Source of the DNA: Caldimonas brevitalea
Lineage (GTDB): Bacteria; Pseudomonadota; Gammaproteobacteria; Burkholderiales; Burkholderiaceae_C
Reading direction: 5' to 3'
Length of the DNA: 64,000 bases
Assembly: GCF_001017435.1 (NCBI RefSeq)
Contig: NZ_CP011371.1
Location: forward strand, 4,960,001-5,024,000
In this document: positions 24,418-31,625 of the stretch, piece after piece
Numbering within the stretch: position 1 is the first letter of the stretch
How the letters are laid out: every line of letters starts with the position of its first letter
Notes under the pieces: model-generated
The model's input: only the letters and a program-made list of their open reading frames with translations
Databases searched by the model: none
What the model was told of the DNA's origin: nothing
Program-made: the position numbers and the translations under genes

Positions 24418-26646
24418 TCAATTGATGTGCGCGATCGTGCCTTGCAGGATGATTTCGCCGCCGTCGAGGGTGATGCTGGCGCCGCCGCCCGTGGTCAGCA
24501 CGACCTTCTTGCCGAACACCGTGGCCTCTCCCGTCGATTCGTTGCCGACGTTGACGGTCTTCGCGAACACCCGGGCCTGCTCCGTCCCGCTCAGCTCGCT
24601 GCCCGGATCACCGAACACCGCCACACCACCACCACCTTTTCCGTCGATGTACACACCTTCGGACGTGCCGAAAACCTTGACGCCCTTCTCTTTGCCATTG
24701 ACCGTCACGCCGCCCTGGTTCCCGGTGATCATGACGCCCATCTGGTTGCCGGTGATCGACACGCCTTCGCCATTGCCGGTGAGTTTCACGCCCTTGGCGT
24801 TGCCGACGATCGTCGCGCCCATGTCGTTGCCGGTGATCATCACGCCTTGGGCGTTGCCCGTCAGGTTGACCCCTGCCACATCGCCGATCACGCTCACGCC
24901 CTTGCCCTTCCCGTGCAACGACACCGCTTGTGCCGCCACGGCCAAGTAGTTCCCGGTCAACACCGAAACCGTCCTCGAGCCGCTTTGCACGGTGTGACTG
25001 CTGTCGCCCTTCACGGTCACGCTGCGCGCCCCCGCCAGCACACTCAACGCGTCATTGCCGACCTGCACGGTCGTCGTTCGGTTGTTCTTCACCGTGTTCG
25101 TCTGGTCGTTCTGCACCGTGTTCGTCTGGTCATGGAGGACCGTCGTGCCCATGTTGTATTGGGCATGCAGGTTCATGTTCTCCTTGCCCGCCGTGTCGTC
25201 CATCGAAACCTCGTTGAACCCCGCCCCCTTGTGCGTCTGCGACTTCAACCCGCTCACCATCCCCGGCGCCGCATACGGCGGCATCAGTTCCGCGTTGTAG
25301 ACCCGCCCCGTGATCAGCGGGCAGTCCGGGTCCCCTTCCAGAAACTCGACCACCACCTCCTGCCCGATGCGGGGAATGCTCACCGCACCCCAGCCCTTGC
25401 CGGCCCAAGGGTGCGACACGCGGATCCAGCAAGAGCTGTTTTCGTCGCCGCTGCTGTAGCGGTCCCAGTGGAACCGCACCTTCACCCGGCCCTGCTCGTC
25501 GGTGTGGATCTCCTCGCCCGCCGGGCCCACCACCAGTGCGGTCTGCGGCCCCTGAACGACCGGCTTGCGCGTGAGCCGCTCGGGACGGAAGGGCTGCCTG
25601 CTGGGCAGCGCCGTGAAACTGCAGTCGTAGCGCACGCCCTCCCCCTCGGCCGACTCGTACTCCTCGCCCTCTAGCCGGTAGTCGGCCGACAGCACGAGGT
25701 ATTCGCGGTTCTGGTCCAGCCGGGGCTGCCCGGTCAGCTTGAACAAATGGCCGACGCACAACCCGCGCACATTGGCCTGGCCTTGCACGGTTTCATGGCG
25801 GGCCTGCAGTTCTTCGATGCGCACCTGCGCATAGTCGTGCGCCTCTTCGGGCGTGAGGTGGTTGTCGGGGTAGTCGTAGACCTCGTAGTCGGCGTGCGCG
25901 TGGGCCCGCGCCATCGCCGCCATGCCCTGCAACTGCACGCGGGGCTTCCCGGGGTCGTAGTTGTCGTGCACATAGCGGCCCGGCTGGATCTCGCGGCCGA
26001 AGCTCCACTCGCCGATGTGTTCGGTCTCGGCCCGCGCCGCATGCTCGTGCGGCAGGTAGGGAATGTGCTCGAAGCCAGCATATGGCCGGTGCCCGCCCAT
26101 CGCGTCGGTCAGCACCAGCACATGACGCCCGGCTTCATGGCGGAAGTAGTAGTAGATGCCCTCGTGCTCCATCAGCCGGCTCACGAAATTGAAGTCGCTT
26201 TCGCGGTACTGCACGCAGTAGTCCCACTGCCGGTACTCGCCGCTCAACTCGAAGCTGGTGCTTGCCACGTCGCCGTGCGCGTCGAACACCTTCTTCAGGA
26301 TCTCGGGCACCTTCATCTTCTGGAAGATGCGGCAGTTCGCATTGCGCGTCAGCAGCCACAGCCAGGGCCGCATCGTCAGCCGGTAAAGGTGCAGTCGCCG
26401 CTGGTAGCCGACTTGTGCAAAGCGCGTCGCGTGGCCGCTCAGGTACCGGTAGCCCCCCGTCGGCAGCTCGATCCGCACCGAGATCTTGCTGCCCAGGACT
26501 TGGTCAGGGTCCAGGTCCTCCCGTTCGCTCAGCGCATCGATCTCGAACTCGCCCAAACGGGCCAGTTCCTCACGACCGTGCATCCGGTGAAACTTCAGCA
26601 CGTCGGGCCCGAGCGGCGTGATCAGCTGGAAGGTCCTGGTCGTCAT
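24418..26646 (-). CDS. vgrG: T6SS spike protein VgrG (TssI) with nonapeptide-repeat needle
   Basis: A 742-residue VgrG heading module B. The N-terminal gp27-like part begins FQLITPLGPDVLKFHRMHGREELARLGEFEIDALS. The Phage_GPD segment is followed by TDEQGRVKVRFHWDRY and CWIRVSHPWAGKGWGAVSIPRIGQEVVVEFLEGDPDCPLITGRVYN, the canonical OB/gp5 region. Residues ~580-670 carry ten nonapeptide repeats. It ends with GGASITLDGGEIILQGTIAHIN. The ATG at 26646 has GGAG 10 bases upstream; the longer frame to 26721 is not conserved-looking. First gene of the five-gene leftward operon. It is clearly distinct from the other VgrG at 8156. Confidence 0.95.
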   Translation of the reverse strand: MTTRTFQLITPLGPDVLKFHRMHGREELARLGEFEIDALSEREDLDPDQVLGSKISVRIELPTGGYRYLSGHATRFAQVGYQRRLHLYRLTMRPWLWLLTRNANCRIFQKMKVPEILKKVFDAHGDVASTSFELSGEYRQWDYCVQYRESDFNFVSRLMEHEGIYYYFRHEAGRHVLVLTDAMGGHRPYAGFEHIPYLPHEHAARAETEHIGEWSFGREIQPGRYVHDNYDPGKPRVQLQGMAAMARAHAHADYEVYDYPDNHLTPEEAHDYAQVRIEELQARHETVQGQANVRGLCVGHLFKLTGQPRLDQNREYLVLSADYRLEGEEYESAEGEGVRYDCSFTALPSRQPFRPERLTRKPVVQGPQTALVVGPAGEEIHTDEQGRVKVRFHWDRYSSGDENSSCWIRVSHPWAGKGWGAVSIPRIGQEVVVEFLEGDPDCPLITGRVYNAELMPPYAAPGMVSGLKSQTHKGAGFNEVSMDDTAGKENMNLHAQYNMGTTVLHDQTNTVQNDQTNTVKNNRTTTVQVGNDALSVLAGARSVTVKGDSSHTVQSGSRTVSVLTGNYLAVAAQAVSLHGKGKGVSVIGDVAGVNLTGNAQGVMITGNDMGATIVGNAKGVKLTGNGEGVSITGNQMGVMITGNQGGVTVNGKEKGVKVFGTSEGVYIDGKGGGGVAVFGDPGSELSGTEQARVFAKTVNVGNESTGEATVFGKKVVLTTGGGASITLDGGEIILQGTIAHIN
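24634..24903. repeat. 27-bp-period coding repeat (ten nonapeptides)
   Basis: Ten consecutive units encode nine-residue repeats of the form G-V-x-(I/L/V)-T-G-N-x-x (for example GVNLTGNAQ, GVMITGNDM, GVKLTGNGE), with the last units degenerate. The periodic beta-strand pattern suggests a triple-stranded beta-helix needle. All units are in frame on the minus strand. Confidence 0.88.
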
Positions 26647-27106
26647 GTGTCGAAGGCTCCAGATGAGGTGAACCCTCCCGGCGGGGCGATCGATGGCCTC
26701 CGTAGAAGCACCAACGTTCACGCCAGGAAGAGGTGATGCCGCGCACCTGACGGAGGCCGTTGCACGCCAGTCACCCTTGACACCTCATGCTAGGGAACAT
26801 GCACCGGAGCCAACACCCCTAACTATCGGGCTGTAAGCATTGACAGGTGGCCAGCAACTGCTTGAGCTCCTGCTGTGAAGAAATCCGTTCACCTTGCAGC
26901 CATCGCCGCCCGCCCGTGGGCACGGCCGGCAAGGACGCTCCGAGCGCCCTGCGCCTGTTTCGGCTCGGCACTGCGCAAGGGCGAGGAGGCCCGCGCGTCA
27001 CGCACTTTTCATGCACCGAAGGGCGTACAGGTTCGCAAGCGCCGGAACGAAGACGAGCAAGCGTCTAAAGACCACGATGGCGTTCAGGCCTCGTGATGCG
27101 GCGCCA
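26647..27106. other. Intergenic region upstream of T6SS module B
   Basis: 460 bp between the start of the leftward vgrG operon and the end of a leftward small gene. It should contain the module B promoter. No convincing ORF, hairpin or sigma-54 element was seen; small ORFs here lack ribosome sites. Confidence 0.45.
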
Positions 27107-27376
27107 TCACCCGCCGAACTCGCCGCGGGTGCGAGGAGCGTCGGGCAGCTGTTCATCCAGCGACTGTCGGTAGCGAACGCAGCCGCGCATGAACTGCGGC
27201 CAGTCGGGCACCGCCACCTGCGGCGCGGTCTGCTCGGGAAGCAATGACCACAGCGCTGGGTGATGCCAGCACAGCTCCTGCCCAGTAGAGTCTCTGTGCG
27301 CCCGAATCGCCGCACGCAGCTTCTTGATCTGAGCCAGCAGTTCGTCGCGCGACAGGGTCTCGAGGTCTTCGTCCAT
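27107..27376 (-). CDS. Small conserved-looking hypothetical protein
   Basis: An 89-residue protein starting MDEDLETLSRDELLAQIKKLRAAIRAHRDSTGQELCWHHPALWSLLPE. The ATG at 27376 has a strong AGGAGG 6 bases upstream. The N-terminal half is a charged helix likely to form a coiled coil. I recall related small proteins in Burkholderiales with no assigned function. It precedes no obvious partner; cysE starts a separate unit to its right. Confidence 0.78.
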   Translation of the reverse strand: MDEDLETLSRDELLAQIKKLRAAIRAHRDSTGQELCWHHPALWSLLPEQTAPQVAVPDWPQFMRGCVRYRQSLDEQLPDAPRTRGEFGG

Positions 27377-27505
27377 TTGGTTTCCTCCTGTAGAAGTGAA
27401 CCCGTCCGTGCACGCCAAGCGCCACGTCGACGCCCGCGACTCGACCCGCATCGACCCGCATCGACCGTAGCCGTCAGCGCTGAAGAAGCGCCGACGGTCG
27501 CCACC

Positions 27506-28387
27506 TCAGCACTCGGCCTCGGACAGCGGCACCGCCGGCTCGGCCGTTGCGCTCTGTGTCCCCGCCAGAGGGCGCTGGCCGTCTTCGGCCCATGCCCGAT
27601 CCCCCTCGATCCGCTGATCCATCATCAACGCGGGACTGTCGACACGCGGCGTGCCCACCGGCCGCGCCGGCACGCCTACCACCGTCGTATGCGGCGCCAC
27701 GTCGGACAGGACTACGCTGCCAGCGCCGATCTTCGAGCCCTCGCCGATGCGGATGTTGCCCAGCACCTTGGCACCGGCGCACACCAGCACCCCCTTGCCG
27801 ACCTTGGGGTGCCGGTCACCGCTCTCCTTGCCCGTTCCGCCCAGCGTGACTTCCTGCAACAGCGAAACGTCGTCTTCCACCACGGCCGTCTCGCCCACCA
27901 CCACCCCGGTACCGTGGTCGATGAACACGCCGCTGCCGATACGGGCCGCAGGGTGGATGTCGACCGCAAATACTTCCGACACCCGGCTCTGCAGGAACAG
28001 GCTGAGGCAGCGCCGTTGCCCTAGCCACAGGGCATGGGCGAGACGATACGCCTGCAGCGCCTGAAAGCCCTTGTGATGGAGAAAGACGTTGGCAACACCG
28101 TGGGCCGCCGGGTCACGGTCCGACGCGGCGACGAGGTCGCGCGCGACGGCCTGCAGGAGGTCGGGCGAAACGGCCAGGGTCTGCAGGAAGACGTCCGCGA
28201 GCTCACCTTCATCCACCCCCGCCGCCGTCAGCTTCGCCGCGAGCACGGCTGACAGTGAGCGGCCCAACGACGATTGCTCCAGCACGAACAGGCCCATGTA
28301 GCGCGCCAGTACAGACTCCTGATGCGCCGTTTGCTGTGCCTGATGGCGCAGCGTCGCCCACAAGTTGTCGAGTTCTGGAGAGTGCAT
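27506..28387 (-). CDS. cysE: Serine O-acetyltransferase (CysE/EpsC type)
   Basis: A 293-residue enzyme that would acetylate L-serine from acetyl-CoA for cysteine synthesis. Residues ~1-130 are the helical N-terminal domain (DPAAHGVANVFLHHKGFQALQAYRLAH). The left-handed beta-helix follows with hexapeptide repeats and the catalytic FIDHGTGVVVGETAVV motif, then LLQEVTLGGTGKESGDRHPKVG and GAGSVVLSDVAPHTTVVGVPAR. The last ~35 residues lack family similarity. The ATG at 28387 matches the family start; upstream codons are doubtful. No cysK is adjacent. Confidence 0.9.
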   Translation of the reverse strand: MHSPELDNLWATLRHQAQQTAHQESVLARYMGLFVLEQSSLGRSLSAVLAAKLTAAGVDEGELADVFLQTLAVSPDLLQAVARDLVAASDRDPAAHGVANVFLHHKGFQALQAYRLAHALWLGQRRCLSLFLQSRVSEVFAVDIHPAARIGSGVFIDHGTGVVVGETAVVEDDVSLLQEVTLGGTGKESGDRHPKVGKGVLVCAGAKVLGNIRIGEGSKIGAGSVVLSDVAPHTTVVGVPARPVGTPRVDSPALMMDQRIEGDRAWAEDGQRPLAGTQSATAEPAVPLSEAEC

Positions 28388-28603
28388 GACGCAGCGCAGA
28401 TGGCGGGTGGCAGGGGGTCTGACGAGAGCCTTGCGTCGGCCCTCACATGCAACGAGAGCGTAACGCAATCGCGTCGAACCGGCACAGGTGAACGACCGGT
28501 GGCCCGACCGGCTCCACGCTCGCGCGCAGCGCGTGGCGGTGTGCGCCGCAAGCGCCCGCGCCCACTTCATCTTCACTTCACCCGTCCCTCCTAGAGTCGC
28601 GCC

Positions 28604-29098
28604 ATGAACACCAATGCGCTGATCTTGTGGGGAGTGGGCTACGCTGCGGTCGGCGCGCTGGCAGGCGCGTGGGTGTACCGACACGTGGCCGATCCGGCAC
28701 TGCGGGTGCTCGGCGCAAGTTTTGTCTGGGCCCTCTTCTTCTCGTTGTCACTGGTGGTGGACCGTCTGCCCATCCCGCGCCCCACGTTGCTTTTGCTGAT
28801 GGTGGTGGCCCAAGACTGGCTGGTGACGCTGTGGCAGGAAGGCTGCCCGTATTCGGCCCGGACCTGCCACCCCAGGCACGAAGGCGATTTCGTGGTGCTC
28901 GCGCCTCTGCTGCTTCAATGGATGGTGTGGCTGATCGGGGTCTTTGCGGTCGACGTGCTCCGCCCGACCACAGGGGCACAGTGGCGGCACAACCTTCAGC
29001 CGGAACAGACCCCGCCCCTGCCTGACCTGCAGGCGACATCCGCGTCGCTGCCCGGCCATCCTGTGCTCCCTGATGCATCGGGCCGAGCGCCGGGCTGA
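28604..29098 (+). CDS. Hypothetical inner-membrane protein
   Basis: A 164-residue protein with about four hydrophobic helices (residues ~7-25, 34-52, 60-76 and 98-118), a short loop with two Cys (CPYSARTCHPRHEGD) between helices 3 and 4, and a Pro-rich hydrophilic tail of ~45 residues. No family recognised. Divergent from cysE, with ~215 bp between the starts. Confidence 0.65.
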   Translation: MNTNALILWGVGYAAVGALAGAWVYRHVADPALRVLGASFVWALFFSLSLVVDRLPIPRPTLLLLMVVAQDWLVTLWQEGCPYSARTCHPRHEGDFVVLAPLLLQWMVWLIGVFAVDVLRPTTGAQWRHNLQPEQTPPLPDLQATSASLPGHPVLPDASGRAPG

Positions 29099-29357
29099 GC
29101 AACCCGGCGGTGGATGCGCTGGGCTTCCGACAGCCGACCGCTTGCAGCCATGGAACCTCACACGGCACTTCGACACCAATGCAGAACTGCGGACGTCGTC
29201 GCGACGTTCGGCTGTGGTGCCCTCGCCCCCCCATTTCGGTGGAGTGCGGGCGTCGAGATCACTTCGACGGCAGAATCCACACCCAACGCCAGCCGACAAC
29301 GTATTTCCTGCAGGAGCGCCCTTTGCTACCCGTGATTCATCACCTCCGCACCGTCCC

Positions 29358-29720
29358 ATGAGCAAGCCCAAACGTATCTTGGTGGCCGACGACAACCGCG
29401 ACGCAGCCGATTCGCTGGCCGTCGTGCTCGAGATCTGCGGCCACGAGACCTGCGTCGCCTACGACGGTCAGCAAGCGGTCGAGCTGGCCGAGGAGTTCGG
29501 GCCCGACATCGTGATCCTGGACATCAACATGCCCGTGATGGACGGCTACGAGGCCGCCCGCTCCTTGCGCCACCTGGCGGGCGAGCGGCTGGTCCTGGTG
29601 GCGGTGACCGGTGTGCCGATGTCCGAAACACGCGAGAAGGCCGCCGACAGCGGCTTCGATGTGCACTTCACCAAGCCGGTCGAACTGCGCGACCTCGAAG
29701 ACGCGATGCGCGTCAAGTAG
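29358..29720 (+). CDS. Single-domain response regulator (CheY-like receiver)
   Basis: A 120-residue stand-alone receiver domain. The acidic pair is in ILVADDNRD, the phosphoacceptor Asp in DIVILDINMPVMDGYEA, the conserved Thr in VAVTGVP and the Lys in VHFTKPVEL. With no output domain it would act by protein contact in a phosphorelay or on a partner kinase. No kinase is adjacent. The ATG at 29358 fits the family start; upstream frame is non-coding in appearance. Confidence 0.88.
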   Translation: MSKPKRILVADDNRDAADSLAVVLEICGHETCVAYDGQQAVELAEEFGPDIVILDINMPVMDGYEAARSLRHLAGERLVLVAVTGVPMSETREKAADSGFDVHFTKPVELRDLEDAMRVK

Positions 29721-30005
29721 CGAGCGTTCACCGGCCGACGCGATCCTCACACCGCCCTGAGAGCTGGCTCACCCTGTGCCGGCGCTGCGGGCGGCGCAGC
29801 GGCTGTCCCGCCCCTCCCATCCGACGGCCGCCGTTTACTTCGACCATCTGGCGCGCTGTCCGGACAGGCCGGCGCCGCGGATGCCCCGTCTCGACAGGCT
29901 CTAGAATCGCCCGCTCGTTTCGACTGCGGCGCCCTTTGCGCGCGCCCAGGCGTCGAGCCAGCCGTGCTTTGGCCTCGGCGTCCGTCTACCCCCACCGAAC
30001 CCATC

Positions 30006-30869
30006 ATGGACATCACCGTCAACGACGAACTGCGGGCTTATATCGACCCGTTGACTCCCGACGAACACGACGCGCTCGAGCGCAGCCTCCTCGCCGAGGG
30101 CTGCCGGGACGCACTGGTGTTGTGGGGCAACGTGCTGGTCGACGGCCACAACCGCTACGGCATTTGCCGCAAACACGGCATTCCGTTCCAGACGGTGCAG
30201 AACCCCCGCTTCAAGTCGATCGAAGACGTGCACCTGTGGATGATCGACCAGCACCTGGGGCGCCGCAGCGTCACCGACTTCCAGCGCGGCGTGCTGGCGC
30301 TGCGCAAGAAGGAGACCTTGGCAACGCGCGCCAAGACCGGGGTGGAGACGCCGGCCGCTGAACCGCCGGCCGAAACATCGCCGCGACCGGCCCCGGAAAG
30401 CCTCGACACCCGGGAGGCGATCGCCAAGGCGGCGCGCATCAGCAGCACCACCGTCAGCCAGATCGAGAAGATACAGAAGAGTGCGGCGCCGGAACTGGTG
30501 GCCGCGGTCAAATCCGGCACCATCTCGATCAATGCGGCGGCGGCGGTCGCTTCGCTGCCCAAGGAAGAACAGGTGGCCGCCGTCGTCGCCGGCAAGAAGG
30601 AATTGCGGCAGGCTGCCAAGCAGGTGCGCGAGTCGAAGGCCCGGGCGAAAGTGGCGGTGGCTGTGTCACCTGAAGACGCTGCCGCGGCACCTGCCGGGGC
30701 CTTGGGTTCGTCTTCGTCGTCCGTCAACCCGTTCGAGAGCGACGCAAGCGAAGAAGAGATCCAACGCCTGACACGTCAGGTGCAGGCACTGACGGCAGAA
30801 AACGTCGCGTTGAAAGAACAAGTCCGGCAACTGCAAGCCGAATTGGGTCAACACGCTGCGGCCGACTGA
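30006..30869 (+). CDS. ParB/KorB-like DNA-binding protein
   Basis: A 287-residue protein. Residues ~10-85 resemble a ParB/sulfiredoxin-type N-terminal domain (LTPDEHDALERSLLAEGCRDALVLW...LVDGHNRYGICRKHGI). A helical region with an HTH pattern follows (TREAIAKAARISSTTVSQIEKIQK, about 137-160). The C-terminus (about 248-280) is a leucine-zipper-like coiled coil. There is no parA partner and no visible parS, so a role in partition is doubtful; it may be a nucleoid or regulatory protein of the type annotated in Burkholderiales as plasmid-replication related. Confidence 0.78.
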   Translation: MDITVNDELRAYIDPLTPDEHDALERSLLAEGCRDALVLWGNVLVDGHNRYGICRKHGIPFQTVQNPRFKSIEDVHLWMIDQHLGRRSVTDFQRGVLALRKKETLATRAKTGVETPAAEPPAETSPRPAPESLDTREAIAKAARISSTTVSQIEKIQKSAAPELVAAVKSGTISINAAAAVASLPKEEQVAAVVAGKKELRQAAKQVRESKARAKVAVAVSPEDAAAAPAGALGSSSSSVNPFESDASEEEIQRLTRQVQALTAENVALKEQVRQLQAELGQHAAAD

Positions 30870-30928
30870 GAGGCCCGCCCTCACCTGCAGGACGAGCGAC
30901 TCGTGGACGAGCGTCGCGATGCTACCGC

Positions 30929-31150
30929 TCAGCGGCGGCGGTACCGGCGCCAGGCGGACGAGAACGTCCTGAATGCGCCGCGCACGAAGACGCGGTAGAC
31001 CCCGGCCACCAGCAGCATCAGGGTCAGGAGCGCATACACGGCGGCCACACGAGGGTTGTCGAGTTGGCGGGACAGATGGAGGTCGAGGGACACAAAGCAC
31101 CCAGAGGAGTTCAGTGAGCCCACTGTAGGCAGGCCGGGTGAAGTCAGCAT
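30929..31150 (-). CDS. Possible small membrane protein
   Basis: A 73-residue frame with one strong hydrophobic helix (VAAVYALLTLMLLVAGVYRVFV) and a basic C-terminus (SSAWRRYRRR), consistent with a single-pass inner-membrane protein. No ribosome site is evident and the start is uncertain. Convergent with the ParB-like gene. No family recognised. Confidence 0.38.
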   Translation of the reverse strand: MLTSPGLPTVGSLNSSGCFVSLDLHLSRQLDNPRVAAVYALLTLMLLVAGVYRVFVRGAFRTFSSAWRRYRRR

Positions 31151-31487
31151 GAAGTGGCGCCCGTTCTCGGCGGCCTGCCGGGCAGCACCGGCGGCCCGGG
31201 CTGGAGACGCTTTCGCTCCAGGCAAAGACACCCGCCCCTCGGCTGGCGTTACGCAACCTATCGCCCGCACAAGGCCCGACCGGCAACACAAAACGTAAAC
31301 GTTGCACCCTTCGTAACGCTGCACTGCCGCAATTGGCGGGGGGTGAGATACGGCCTAACCGCACGGTACGCTTGATCGCCATTGGAACCGGTCCCACCTT
31401 TCAGGGTTGCTGCTGCGCAGCACGGCGGTAGGAGCCGGTTACGGAAAGCGAGTCCCTGGTTGCATCGCCCGTCCTGACAATCAAGCG

Positions 31488-31508
31488 CCTTTAACGTTCG
31501 CTTAAAGG
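31488..31508. promoter_or_regulatory. Inverted repeat upstream of secreted beta-helix protein
   Basis: A perfect 7-bp dyad (CCTTTAA, 7-base spacer, TTAAAGG) 118 bp ahead of the next gene start. Its size and AT-rich arms in GC-rich DNA suit a regulator binding site. The cognate regulator is unknown. Confidence 0.4.
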
Positions 31509-31625
31509 TGGGTTTACGCGAACTTCAAAGGCGCGGGCCTTCCGCACCCCAGTCCCATCCGACCGACACCGGCGTCAGCGGGTCCCGACGGAGACATCGA
31601 CCCACCACCACCTTTCAAGGCCATC

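Noticed and set aside
24634..24903. Regular 27-bp repeats considered as a CRISPR array
   Set aside because: There are no unique spacers; the units are contiguous, in frame and encode nonapeptides in VgrG.
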